Shown here: positions 21,310 to 32,645 of the stretch, piece by piece
How positions within the stretch are numbered: position 1 is the stretch's first letter
How the letters are laid out: each line of letters starts with the position of its first letter
Origin: Narthecium ossifragum
Taxonomy: Eukaryota; Streptophyta; Magnoliopsida; Dioscoreales; Nartheciaceae
DNA length: 64,000 nt
Assembly: GCA_963920575.1 (NCBI GenBank)
Contig: OY986971.1
Span: 5,830,779-5,894,778 of the forward strand
Reading direction: 5' to 3'
Made by a program: the position numbers and the translations under genes
Notes under the pieces: generated by a model
What the model was told of the DNA's origin: nothing
The model's input: only the letters and a program-made list of their open reading frames with translations
Database searches by the model: none

Positions 21310-22195
21310 GATCTTTTTAAATTCTTTTTCATCTTTTTAAATTTATTTTCATCTTTCTAAATTCATTTTCATCTTTCTGAATTCATTTTCATCATTTTAC
21401 ATGCATTTCCATCTTTTTACATGCATTTTCATCTTTCTTAATTCATTTTCATCTTTCACAATTCATTTTCATCTTTCATACATTTTCATCTTTTTAACTC
21501 TATTTTCATCAGTTTAAATCTATTTTCATCCTTATTAACATTATTTTTATCTTTTTAACTTTATTTCACCGTTTTAAATTCATTTTCATTTTTCTGAATT
21601 CATTTTCATCTTTCACAAATCATTTTCATCTTTCACAAATCATTTTCATCTTTCTAAATTCATTTTCATCTTTCCGAATTCATTTTCATCTTTCACAAAT
21701 CATTTTCATCTTTCACAAATCATTTTTATCTTTCTGAATTCATTTTCATCTTTTACACATTTTCATCTTTTTAACTCTATTTTCATCATTTTAAATCTAT
21801 TTTCATCTTTTTTTACTTTATGTTTATCTTTTTAACTCTATTTTCATCTTTCTAAATTCATTTTCATCTTTATGAATTCATTTTCATCTTTTTACCTGCA
21901 TTTTCATCTTTCTGAATTCATTTTCATCTTTCTCAATTCATTTTCATCTTTCCCAAATCATTTTCATCTTTCTAAATTCATTTTTCATCTTTCTGAATTC
22001 ATTTTCATCTTTCACAATTCATTTTGATCTTTTTGAAATCATTTTCATCTTTCTAAATTCATTTTCATCTTTTTACATTCATTTTCATCTTTTTATATTC
22101 ATTTTCATCTTTCTAAAATCATTTTCATGGTTTACATGCATTTTCATCTGTTTAAATTCAATTTCATCTGTTTAAATGCATTTTTATCTTTTTAA
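21310..22195. repeat. CATTTTCATCTTT array (about 45 units)
   Basis: About 880 bp of units of 18-20 bp reading AATTCATTTTCATCTTTCT with point variants. The unit is the reverse complement of that in the array at 17100-17515, so both come from one repeat family. Confidence 0.9.
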
Positions 22196-22349
22196 CTCTT
22201 CAAATTATAACTTATTTGGCTGAAATTCTCCATCAATAGTGTTTTCGGCCACCTCCACCTTTCTTATGTAATTTTCTTTATATTTTTGCACATCTTCCCC
22301 TATTTTTTTACTAGTTTTCTCTATTTATTATCCACAACCCATTTTCTAC

Positions 22350-22930
22350 TCTTTTCCTCTCCATCGCGACGACCTCCCCGTCCTCGACCTCGCCGTCACC
22401 GCTCTCCACCGACGCGACCTCGCCGTCGTAGCTCTCCATCGCCGCGACCTCGCCGTCGCCGCTCTCCACCGCCGGGTCCTTGTTCACACCGACGTCACCC
22501 CTCCCAGTCACCGGCAACACCCCTTCGAGCTCAGCCGCCGTTGAGACTCACCGTCCCCTTCGGATCCATCACCTCGCCGTCTCGTCGTCCCCGACTGCGC
22601 CCATCGACGCCGCACGACCGTCCTCCTCAATGGGATCTGCCCCAGGTCCATCACCCTCCTAGATCCGACCAGACCCACCCTCCTCTTGGATCCAGCACCA
22701 CCTCCATCGGAGCTCACCGCCTTTCTCTTGGATCCAACACCACGTCCACCGGAGCCCGCCGCCCTCCGACGAGATATTCCGCCCGGAATCCCCCTTCAGA
22801 TCCAGCACCCCGCCACCCCGTCGTCCCCGACGGTGCCCATCGACGCCGCACGACCATCCTCCTCATCGGGATCTGCCTGAGATCCATCACCCTCCTAGAT
22901 CCGGTCAGATCTGCCCTCCTCTCGGATCCA
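22350..22930 (+). repeat. GC-rich tandem duplications
   Basis: 22360-22475 repeats CGACCTCGCCGTCGCCGCTC at about 30-bp steps. Further on, a block of about 140 bp beginning CCCTTC.GATCCA.CAC occurs at about 22554 and again at about 22793, each running through CCCATCGACGCCGCACGACC and CATCACCCTCCTAGATCCG. Pro/Arg-rich frames here are composition artefacts. Confidence 0.75.
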
Positions 22931-23793
22931 GGGCTGGCTCAAGTGGCCGGATCGGGACCGGAGATGGTCGGAGGAAGGGTTGTAGAGGTTAGGGGGCATC
23001 GGATCCGGGGCTGGGTGGAGCGGGAGGGCGGCGGGGAGGTGGAGTTTGATGGGTCGGAGGAAGGGTTGTAGAGGCGGGGAGGGCCGAGATCTGGCTGCTT
23101 CCGCCTCCTTCCCCAGTTCCGTCGTCATCGCGGCCACCCGACAGCTCTGTTCCGCCTGACAACGCAGTCGACGCCTCCCGTCGCTGAGACCCAGCTTTCA
23201 CCGAAAACCAACGCGTCGTCCGCCGCCGCTGCTCCACCATTCCTAGTAGATACCATTAGCATATGTCTTTTCTAAATTGGATTTTTTTAGCAAATATTAA
23301 TTGAGGTCTTTAGCTTTTCATTACAATCTGACATATAAGGGTATTTCAGACTTTTAATTCATTAATACAACACAACTACCACCGGGTTTTCACTTTAAAA
23401 ATGAGACTAATGGGGATTTTAATAAATTTTTTTATTAAACTGATGTTATTGATAATTAACTATATTTATAAATATATCTGACACCACCATTAACAGTGCG
23501 GTGAGATTTCAACATCCATCGGGTTCTCTTTTTCTTCATTGAGTTAAAAGAGAGATCATCTACGACCTGTCTAGAGTTGCCTCATTAATTACAGGCTGCC
23601 AGAGGCTGATCCAGTTTGACCATTCCAATGGTACTTAGCTAGCTAGCAATGCCCTGCATGCAAGCAATTAGCTAGCTAGCTAGCCGGAGCAATGGATCCA
23701 CCACCACCATACTCCTCCTCCACCTCCTCCTTCTTCTACTATTACGCAGCTCCAAGTCTCCTTGCCGTTGTTCTTCTGCTCTTCTTCATGATC

Positions 23794-24302
23794 TAGCGCA
23801 GGGTAAAACGTGGAAGATGGACCTCTCTATGGGAGAGATAACCAAACTCTCTATGGGAGAGATAACCAGATTTCTATAGAGGAAGAAACCAAAACTCCTA
23901 TTTTTTATTCATCCAAAAAAACTCCCTCTTTACAAACCCTAGGCCACCTTTTATATGTTTAAGGAAAGACCAACTCAACTAAAACATGGACTCAACCAAC
24001 CAATCCCTAATCCAAGTCCTAAAACTGAAATTAAATTCGGAATTTAAAAGAAATTAGAAATCCTACTCAAATTAGGACCAAAAAATAGAAACCGATAAAA
24101 CTGCCAAAAAAGGAAAGTTTTCACTAAAACTGATTTTAAGACCAAAAGGAGACGGAATTTCACTAAAATTAGAAATCCTACTCAAATTAATGACGGGCTC
24201 GTCGACCCGGTCGTTTCGACTGGTCGCACGCCCCGATCGGACACCCGGATCAAAAGTTAGCCCGTCCGACGGTTGGGGTCGCCCGGATTCTGTCCTGCAT
24301 CA
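23794..24302 (-). repeat. 3' LTR of gypsy element
   Basis: 509 bp. The outer dinucleotide is mutated (plus strand TAGCGCAGG against TGGCGCAGG in the other copy). Near 24150-24185 a block was replaced by a copy of the neighbouring ACTAAAATTAGAAATCCTAC motif, so the LTRs differ by rearrangement as well as point changes. Confidence 0.9.
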
Positions 24303-24469
24303 TCCTCCCCTGGTTGGAAAGGACTCGTCCTCGAGTCTGGATCGCCCTGAACCCCTCTGTGTGTACCCAGACGTCGCAGATTAAGAATAGTAGAACTATG
24401 CACTTGGATTGGACGTCGGACTCGATAGGCCTCCTCCAGAGAGGGTGACCATGACAGCATAGTCAGATT

Positions 24470-26066
24470 TCAGCCTTCCTTGGCCTTGGGCCGCAGCTCC
24501 TCCCGTCTCGGCGCTAGAGTCACCCGCCTCTCGTTGACCTGCAATGTATAGGTGTTCTTCCTACCGTCGTAGACGACCGAACGATCATATTGCCAGGGCC
24601 GCCCCAGCAAGAGGTGGCAAGCGTCCATGGTCACCACATCACACCATACGCTATCCTGATAGTTGGGACCAATGGAAAAGGAAACCAGGCAGCGTTTATC
24701 GACTTTTACCTCGCTGCCCCGCTTGAGCCACGATAATCTGTACGGAACTGGATGGACCTCCGTGGGCAGTTGCAGCTTGGTCACCGCTTCATCCGCGACG
24801 ACGTTCTCGCAGCTTCCACTGTCCACGATCAGCTTGCAGACCCGCCCGCCGATGGTGCACGTCGTTTGGAATAGTTTGGTCCGCATCCAGTTGTCGTCGA
24901 CCTCCTCCTTGGGCAACAGGAGGCTCTTCCGTAGGACCAAGGTCGCAGGGCCATCGCCGTACAGAACCTCTCCTTCCTCGCCATAGTCATCGAAGATAGG
25001 TTCGGTGGGGCCCGCTTGATCATCCGCGTCTTCCTCAAGGAGCAGAGCTTTCCCTGGCCGGCTAGCGGGTAGGCTACTGTCCGAAGCCCGGTGGCCCACT
25101 TCTCCACAACGAAAGCACCTGAAAGAGGATCCTGATGCTGGATTTGGGGGGGCGGATTGGGACCCGGCAGCTTCGCTGGCGGGGTCGGGTTCAACGGAGC
25201 GGGCGGTGGTTGGGGCGTGCGTCCCATGGCAGGCACACGCGCTTGTTGTCTCTCCGCCGTCAACGCCCGCTGATAGGCCTCAGACACCGTCCACAACACG
25301 TGAAGGCTCAGCGCGTCCTGGAGAGATAGTAGCAGCCCTCCGAGGTATCTAGCGACCGTTTGCTCCTCCGTCTCCGATAAATCGTTCCTGGCAAGCAACT
25401 GATAGAATTCTTCAGTATATTCTTCAACAGATCGCGTACCTTGGCGAAGCGTATGCAGTTTCTGGAAGAGGGATTGGGTGTAGCCGAAAGAAAGGAAGTG
25501 CTCCTTCAACTTCTTCTTCATCTTCTCCCAGCTTCGGATCTTGCCCTTCTGTTGCTTCTCACGAACCCTCTTCAGTTGTTCCCACCATGCTGAAGCCCGT
25601 CCCTTCAACTTGATAGACACCAACTTCACCTTGATGTCGTCGGGAACCTCCCGAAACTCAAAAATCCGCTCCACTTGATGAAGCCAGTCTATGAAGATCT
25701 CGGGTTGCAATCCTCCCGCGAACTCAGGTATGTCTACCTTGAATCCGTAGTCCATGGCATGATCCCGCTGGTCATGGTGTCGAAAGGGGGTGGGTCGGCG
25801 TACATGTTCTGAAAGGAGGACTCATCCGAAGACAACTCCTCTTCCTCCGCCAGCGAGGGCGTCCTATCTCGATCTTGATGTTGTAACTGGAGTTGGAGGG
25901 CAGTCACCTGTCGTTGAAGATCAACGATGGTCACCTACAAGACTCCTTGCTCCCGCGGGGGAGGCCCCTCGTCTACAGGGGGCCGGCCACGTCTTATGGA
26001 CGGCGGCGGCGGTGGAGATACACTAGGCGGCCGTCGAGCACGGTTAGCTCTGGTTCGAGGTGGCAT
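24470..26066 (-). pseudogene. gypsy gag-protease, several frame breaks
   Basis: Minus-strand gag probably starts at ATG 26066 (MPPRTRANRARR, basic N-terminus). A nonsense TAG is at 25935-25937 and a frameshift near 25745-25765. The capsid-type domain follows (IDWLHQVERIFEF, ASAWWEQLK, SVEEYTEEFYQL). The zinc knuckle CFRCGEVGHRASDS near 25080-25125 lies at a further frameshift and has Ser where the last Cys belongs. The retropepsin follows with LIVDSGSCENVV and CHLLLGRPWQYDR to about 24500. Gag packages RNA; the protease matures it. The polyprotein cannot be made from this copy. Confidence 0.88.
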
Positions 26067-26092
26067 GGCTCCTCTTCCCAGGAACTCGTATA

Positions 26093-26104
26093 GCTCTGAT
26101 ACCA
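26093..26104 (-). promoter_or_regulatory. primer binding site (initiator tRNA-Met), minus strand
   Basis: GCTCTGATACCA, complement of TGGTATCAGAGC, three bases inside the 5' LTR boundary at 26108. Confidence 0.9.
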
Positions 26105-26107
26105 CTC

Positions 26108-26628
26108 TGGCGCAGGGTAAAACGTGGAAGATGGACCTCTCTATGGGAGAGATAACCAAACTCTCTATGGGAGAGATAACCATATTTCTATAGAGGAAGA
26201 AACCAAAAACCCTATTTTTTATTCATCCAAAAAAACTCCCTCTTTACAAACCCTAGGCCTCCTTTTATATGTTTAAGGAAAGACCAACTCAACTAAAACA
26301 TGGACTCAACCAACCAATCCCTAATACAAGTCCTAAAACTGAAATTAAATTCGGAATTTAAAAGAAATTAGAAATCCTACTCAAACTAGGAATTTGCCAC
26401 CGATAAAACTGCCAAAAAAGAAAAGTTTTCACTAAAACTGATTTTAAGACCAAAAGGAGACGGAATTTGACGATTCGACGAGCAGTCATGAAGAGATCGA
26501 AGATCTCCATGATTAATGACGGGCTCGTCGACCCGGTCATTTCGACTAGTCGCACGCCCGATCGGACACTCGGATCAAAAGTTACGCCTGTCCGACGGTC
26601 GGGGTCGCCCGGATTATGTCATGCATCA
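26108..26628 (-). repeat. 5' LTR of gypsy element
   Basis: 521 bp, TG...CA ends intact (minus strand TGATGCATGAC ... CTGCGCCA). A related truncated LTR lies at 3150-3594. Confidence 0.92.
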
Positions 26629-28166
26629 TGATCTCCAACTCAAAGCACAGGCTTAGGTACCCACCATCCGGACCATTGGCTCTCCCCCTCATCGGCCACC
26701 TCTACCTTCTCCGCCAACCCGTCCACCACACCCTCAAGGCCATCGCCGCCCGCCACGGCCCGCTTCTCCTCCTCCGCTTCGGATCACGCCCGGTCCTCCT
26801 GGTCTCCTCCCCCGCAGCCGCCGAGGAGATCCTCTCCGCCCACGACGCCACTTTCGCCAACCGCCCCTTCCTCCTCTCCGGCAAGTACGTCGGTTACGAA
26901 TTCTCTATCCTGGGCCTCTCCCCCAACGGCCCTCGTTGGCGCTCCCTCCGCCGCCTCGCATCCCTCGAGCTCCTCTCCTCCGCCCGCCTCGCCGCCCTCT
27001 CCCCCCTCCGCTCCGAAGAGCTTCGCCTCCTCCTCCGCGGCCTCCTCCGCCGCCACTCCGGCCAGGAATTCCAACTCGTGGACGTGAGGTCGAGGCTGCC
27101 CGTGTTCACGTTCAATGTGGTGACGAGGATGTTGGATGGGAGGAGGTACTTCGGTGAAGAAGGTGCTGGAGAGGGGACGAAGCTCAGGAGGTATTCGAGA
27201 TGAGCTCGGCGACTTGCCCCGAGGACTTCGTGCCTGCTTCGAGGTGGCTGGGATTTGGCAACGGATATAGGACGAGGATCCAGAGATTATTTCAGGAGAT
27301 GGATGCGTTGTTTCAGGAGATGGTGGATGAGAGAAGGAGGGTTGGGAGCTGGAGAAGCAGCCATGGCGGGGATGAATCAGAGGAGTCGAGGAACATGGTC
27401 GACGCCATACTAAAGCTTCAGGAGTCCGAGCCAGAGTTCTACACTGATGAGCTCATCAAGGGGATGATTGTGGTAAGCACCATCTTTAATTACCTCTGCT
27501 TCCTGCTCTGTTTCTGTCGTGTTTTAAACCATTTGCTCTGTAGAATATCTTAAGTGCAGGTACTGACACTACTACCGGGACTATGGAATGGGCAATGGCT
27601 CTTCTACTCAACCATCCTGAAGCTTTGGAGAAGGCCAGATCGGAGATAGACATGCACGTAGGTTGCGACCGGTTGATGACTGATTCAGATGTCCCCAAGC
27701 TCCAGTATCTCGACAACATCATCAAGGAGACTCTTCGATTGTACCCAGCAGGCCCTCTTCTGGTGCCACATAAATCATCCGAAGACTGCGTCGTAGGAGG
27801 GCACCATGTTCCTGGCGGCTCGATGGTGTTAATAAACGCTTATGCCATCCAGAGAGACCCTAAGCATTGGAGCAACCCTGAAGAATGTAGGCCAGAGAGG
27901 TTTGACGGTGCAGAGGGGGATCAGGGATTCAAGAACATACCCTTTGGCTTTGGAAGGAGAAGATGTCCGGGAGAGGGCTTGGCCATGCGCATGATGGGCT
28001 TGACGTTGGGAGCTCTTCTCTGATCCAATGCTTTGAGTGGAAAAGGATTGGAGAGGAGCTGATCGACATGACAGAAGGCATTGGCCTCACCATGCCGATC
28101 GCGGGACCTTTAGAGGCCATGTATAAACCTCGGCAAGCTATGGTCAATGTTTTGTCTCAGCTGTAA

Positions 28167-29234
28167 GCATTGCCATTGTGCCATTACCCTGTATGTGGGG
28201 GTATTAGGCCAAAACTCCAAATTGATGGGGTTTTTAGCAATAAGATGGACTAAATTGGTGTTATCACCAATTAACTATATAAAAAAACTATGCTTTCACT
28301 TTCTAAGTTAGGAATTTATCTATTTAGCTGCTGCTGAAAGAGGTGAATTTGACATTTACATCAACCTATTACAAGATGAGATCCATAGGTTGATCGAGAT
28401 TACTCAATTGAAAGCCATATTGCCATAATTTGAATTTTTAGTGATCATTTAGGAATTCTTTCAGCACTCAGTGGCAGTATACTCCCCTAAATGCAAGCCA
28501 GAATGGCTCTAGGCTCTAACAGGCCTTTCCCCTTTTGCGGTATTTATTGATCAGGAGAAGTACTGGGAAGAGCATCCTGGAGAAGCTGTGCCTTTGATGA
28601 GGCTAAAGTTCTATTGGGGTCCTTGGAAAGTGAACACAGGGGGAGATCCTTCCACCATATCAGTAAACTCTAATTGGTTGTTATTAGGGAGTCAATTATG
28701 GGGGTTTGATGTTACGTATTGCATTGGAGCTTAAGAAAGTTTCTCATTGTTGTGTTGGGATTATAGATTGCAATTGCAACAGGAGACATGTGAATTTATA
28801 TTGGGATTAAAGAAACGGAAGAAGACCAAAGTTAGGCTCAGTTATTGGTTGGTTTAAATCTATAAGAATTGGCATTTATTTATTTCTTAGAAAAAGTTTA
28901 GCCTCAGTTGTTGCTCATATATATAGCATCTTGCTTTGCATAATGTTTTGTTAAAGAACTTCAATAATTAAGTAATTTCATAAAGCTTTTTCTAACTCTA
29001 TTTTTTCTAATATAATATTTTTTTAAACCGTATCATGAGTACGGGACACGCACTGGTCTATCTTATAAAATAAAATACATGGTGTTTTACTCTTATATAT
29101 TTAGCGGGTTAGGTGTTGACACGTGACGGATGAAGTCAGTGAGGAAATAGAGATATAGAGGGGGGCACTGGTTATTAGATGTGTGAGAAGACTGCGTTCC
29201 ATATACATGAGGAGGCGGAGATCAGAATTTCTAA
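28167..29234. other. 3' flank of P450; one unidentified exon-like piece
   Basis: 28228-28290 (ATTGATGGGGTTTTTAGC to CCAATTAACTATAT) resembles 23411-23475 upstream of the P450. 28556-28670 reads EKYWEEHPGEAVPLMR and KFYWGPWKVN after an AG acceptor-like site; it looks like a real protein fragment but I cannot name the family. The rest is AT-rich and holds nothing I can support. Confidence 0.35.
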
Positions 29235-31844
29235 GTCCTGATTTGGTCATTTTTCATTTTTATTTTTTTTAGAAAACAGAAAATAGCTTTGAAAATGCGT
29301 TTGGTATATCAATGTTGAAAATGTTTTCAGAAAATAAAAATGATGTTTTCTGAAAAATTTGGAAAATAATATTTTATCGTTTTCACCGTTTTCAGAAAAC
29401 GGTGAAAACGTTTTAAAACCCCTCGCGATTGAAACCCTCTCTCTCCCGACACTTCTTCGTTCCCATCTCACCACCGCTCCTCCTCCACCCTCTTTCGATC
29501 CGGATGGTCCTCTCTCCCATCTCGCTGACCACCTCTCTCTTTCTCTCTCTCTCCGCCCCTTCTCTCAATCTCTCCTCTTCATGCTCGACGCATCTATCTG
29601 ATGGAGGCTTAGATCTGCTGCGACGCAACCATTGAGGAACTGTGGCGGATCTGATCTCCTGCGACTCACCTATGGAAGCTTCGCCTCACCCCCCAAGGCT
29701 GATTAGATCTACTGCTATCCTGCCTGAAGTCGGCCACCATTGAGGAACTGTGAGTACTATATATTAGACCCCTTCTCTCAATCCCTCCAGCTACCACTCC
29801 TCATATTTGCTTGTTTGTTGGCATCTTCTTTGTGGTTCTTTGATTGTTCTTTGCAAAACCCATCAATGGTTTTTTTCCTTTTTCATGCGTGAACTTTTTT
29901 GGGCTTTTATGTTTGTTTTGACAGTGTTGAAAGAGATGGGTTTGAATGCATTTGGAGCCTTTTTTGGATCCGTGTTCCTCTTGATGTGTTGCCAAACCGA
30001 TCAAAAGGAAGGCAAATTGGAAATACCCAAGTGCTTGAGATCATTCCTTTGATTAGCCCTTAAAAGATCAGCAAAAATAGAGAGTTAAAACCCATAAAAT
30101 TGTTTTGGTTTTTGCCAGTTTGATATACCATCTTGGTTTCAGGTTGTAGGGCTTTGTTTTTTTGTGAGTAATTAAATGCGTTTGGATGTAGTGACAGCCC
30201 ACTGCAAAATTAGCTGATATCATGAGTCAATTGATGATAAATTGGTTACCATATTAGTTCTCCTGCTTTGAATTAGATATCATTGTCATGTCTTCAAATT
30301 AGCTCTTGCTTTAAAGACTTGCAACTTGAACACACTATGTATTTCTACTATTCTACCTTACAGTTCTCTTCTCAATTAAGTACTCATCCAAGGTCAAAGA
30401 AAGACACCCATGAGACTTGTCCAAGATTCATATCTAGTTTAAAACATATATGTAGAAAAGCTCCAGTTCTTAAATCTTTCATCTTCAAGGGTCCAAACTT
30501 GTTAATACAATTTTACACTTTTTTGTATTCAAGGACATTGGCAGAAAGCATGAAGTTTGTATTCATACTAATTATTCTGATCACTAACAATCTTGAAGTG
30601 TATGAAGACCTCTTTTAATTCAAAAGGAATCTTTTTCAGCTTGTATGACAGCTTTTGGTACATGTTACGAAATTATCACAAGTAGCTAGTTTCAATCCAA
30701 TTGATATCAGGAAAACAGACACATTCTGAGCAGGGATGGCAATATCAGTAGTATTTTATCTACTGGTTCCATCTTTCACAGAATCAATTTCTTTTGGATT
30801 GTTACAAGATTTTTTGGAGCTCATCATGTCTGGAAGTATGGGAGGATGTTCTTTTGCTGATATTATCACCAGTATTCGATACTGGGTCATTCGTAGCACT
30901 ACTATACCTTCCATATTACTTGAATTGTTGTTTCATACATAAAAGTATAGTTAGTTGCTTGCATGTTTTTGCGGTATGACTTATAGTTCTATAATTTCCT
31001 TCGCAGGATTGTCGTCTCCTCATTTTTCCTATGTGAAGAACATTGAACCAGGATTGCCCTTATTTCTGTTCAATGACATGACAACGGATGGTGCCACTTC
31101 AAGCAGAACATCATCTAGTGCAACTGAAGACAGGGAACCGAAAGAGGTGATGTCGGAATTGGGAAAATGACCAGGTAAATGAAACTCTACCAGTCAGTCA
31201 GTCAAGTGGTGAGAGCTCAACATTCTTCAAACAACACTTTGGTGGCGATGGATTGGATAATATCGAGAACACATGGCTTCCTTTTGGAAGGACAGGGTCG
31301 CATAACTTTGGATCAAGACAGTGGTGATGAGGGTTTAGAAAATGTTATAGTGTTGCTTTAGACAACAAATTTGATGTTATTATATTTTATTTGGAGAATG
31401 TTGCAGTTCAATACTGCTTTAATGTTACGTGCATTTTAAATATCTAATTTTTATTATTTTGCTCAATTTAAAAGTCAAATGTATGTATTGCTTATGAAAA
31501 AAAATTATGTCTTGAATATATACATTATATACTTGCTTAACAAAGAGATTTAATAGCTTCAAAATAGTAAATTACAAATAAAATATAAAACTCATATATT
31601 AATGATCTCTTTCACGCATAGATGCAAAATAATGATAATTAGCTTATAAAATTAAACTCATTGAAAACAAAAACTATAGTTACAAACCAAACATATTATC
31701 ATGTTTTCATTTTCAGAAAATAGTTTTATAACATTTCAAATCAAACGTGTTTTTATATTTTCATTTTCAAAAAATAAAAATAGAAAACACAAAATAAAAA
31801 CAGAAAATAGAAACATGAAATATTTTCTAAAACCAAGCGGCACC
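29235..31844. mobile_element. PIF/Harbinger-like element, 2.6 kb, no transposase seen
   Basis: Boundaries are given by the empty site in the neighbouring duplicate: TAA at 29232-29234 is repeated at 31845-31847, a 3-bp duplication typical of PIF/Harbinger. The ends are inverted and AT-rich: GTCCTGATTTGGTCATTTT at the left and, on the other strand, GGTGCCGCTTGGTTTTAG at the right, both followed by long AGAAAACAGAAAATA-type tracts. Inside lie a CT-rich segment (29430-29640) and a probable gene fragment near 31008-31150. No DDE transposase or Myb-like frame is visible, so it is non-autonomous. Confidence 0.72.
31008..31150 (+). pseudogene. possible DCD-domain fragment captured in the element
   Basis: After an acceptor-like CGCAG the frame reads GLSSPHFSYVKNIEPGLPLFLFND, which resembles the N-terminal signature of plant DCD (development and cell death) proteins, then a Ser/Thr-rich stretch DGATSSRTSSSATEDREP that I do not recognise. 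The rest of the DCD domain is absent. The identification rests on about 24 residues. Confidence 0.35.
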
Positions 31845-32645
31845 TAAATTTCTGATTGACGTCGTATCAAAGAGACAATGCTCTATAAAGGATATGGCAA
31901 TCATGCCATGCATGTGCCACTTATTAGTTCAATGTTATCGACTAGTTAGTATATTTGTGAGAAGACTGCGTTCCATATATATTAGGAGGCTATTAGGAGA
32001 TCAGAATTTCTAAATTTCTCGTTGACTGTCGTATCAAAGAGACAATGCTCTTTAAAGGATATGGCAATCATGTCATGCATGTGCCACTTATTAGTTAGTT
32101 AACGACATGTTTGGTTCGCACAAGGAATGGGGGTGAGAATAGGAATGGGATTAGGAATGGAAATGGGATTAGGAATGGGTTATTACCAAGGTGATTTTGT
32201 GATATCAGGATTGGGAATAGGAATGAAGCATTACCATGTTTGGTATACAAACAGAAGCCCGGGAATGAAATAGGAATGAAGTACACATGACTAAAATACC
32301 CTCCTTTTTTTCTTTTATTTGTAATTTTTACGATGAGAGAAAATTGTAGATACATGTGAACTAAGCTAGACAAACAAAAACACCTTCTCTTTGTACATAA
32401 AATTCATTCAATGCATATTTCAACTCTTCTCTTTTTTACAATGGAAGTTGGAAATTAGCAAAAGCTTTGATTCTTGATAGAAATCCTTTGACAAGAACGT
32501 TACTATTTTATAAGTACGTAAAGCAAAGACAACAATCATGAAAACAAACCAAAAGAAATGAAGATGGGAGTTTAATTAGTTCTTAAATCCCATGATCAAC
32601 TGTAGTTTATCATGACCTAGCTATATGATGTATGTGTATATCTAT

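Larger units (their letters stand above)
20330..23440. mobile_element. candidate Pack-MULE-like element
   Basis: Two outer AT-rich segments (about 20360-20470 and, inverted, 23330-23430) share the order TTAAAA.CCCC ... AACCC ... CAACAACACA/GTTGTGTTG ... ACCCTTA, a long diverged terminal inverted repeat. Between them lie GC-rich, gene-like segments (20500-21120 and 22340-23250) separated by an AT-rich array. This is the layout of Mutator-like elements that carry gene pieces, but I could not define the ends or a 9-bp target duplication, and no source gene is recognised. Confidence 0.3.
23794..26628 (-). mobile_element. deletion-derivative Ty3/gypsy element inside the P450 gene
   Basis: Complete insertion on the minus strand: 5' LTR 26108-26628, primer site 26093-26104, gag, protease, then directly the last codons of pol and a polypurine tract (AGGGGAGGA on the minus strand, 24303-24311), then 3' LTR 23794-24302. 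A 5-bp target duplication TGATC lies at 23789-23793 and 26629-26633. RT, RNase H and integrase are missing, so a large internal deletion removed most of pol. Confidence 0.93.
23692..28166 (+). pseudogene. CYP81-like cytochrome P450, disrupted by a retrotransposon
   Basis: The gene starts at ATG 23692 with a hydrophobic membrane anchor (34 codons to 23793). It is split by the element at 23794-26628 and resumes at 26634 with the hinge RYPPSGPLALPLIGHL. Exon 1 ends at 27472 (GT at 27473) and exon 2 begins at 27544. Landmarks are FANRPFLLSGKYV, the I-helix AGTDTT, KETLRLYP (ExxR), RPERFDG and heme loop FGFGRRRCPGEG near 27945-27980. The family hydroxylates flavonoids and other specialised metabolites at the ER. 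Further lesions are a frameshift near 27185-27195, where one base seems lost before the segment CPEDFVP, and another near 28018-28024, before QCFEWKR. Three independent lesions make it a pseudogene. Confidence 0.9.
29177..32102 (+). repeat. local duplication with one copy holding a transposon
   Basis: Unit 1 begins TGTGAGAAGACTGCGTTCC at 29179, is split at 29235-31844 by an element, and continues ATTTCTGATTGACG..CGTATCAAAGAGACAATGCTCT to about 31930. Unit 2 (31951-32102) has the same sequence uninterrupted through AGATCAGAATTTCTAAATTTCT. It therefore shows the empty site. Confidence 0.88.

Noticed and set aside
22286..23071. 261-codon Pro/Arg/Ser-rich frame
   Set aside because: Composition-driven frame through GC-rich tandem duplications; no motif, and several alternative frames are equally open.
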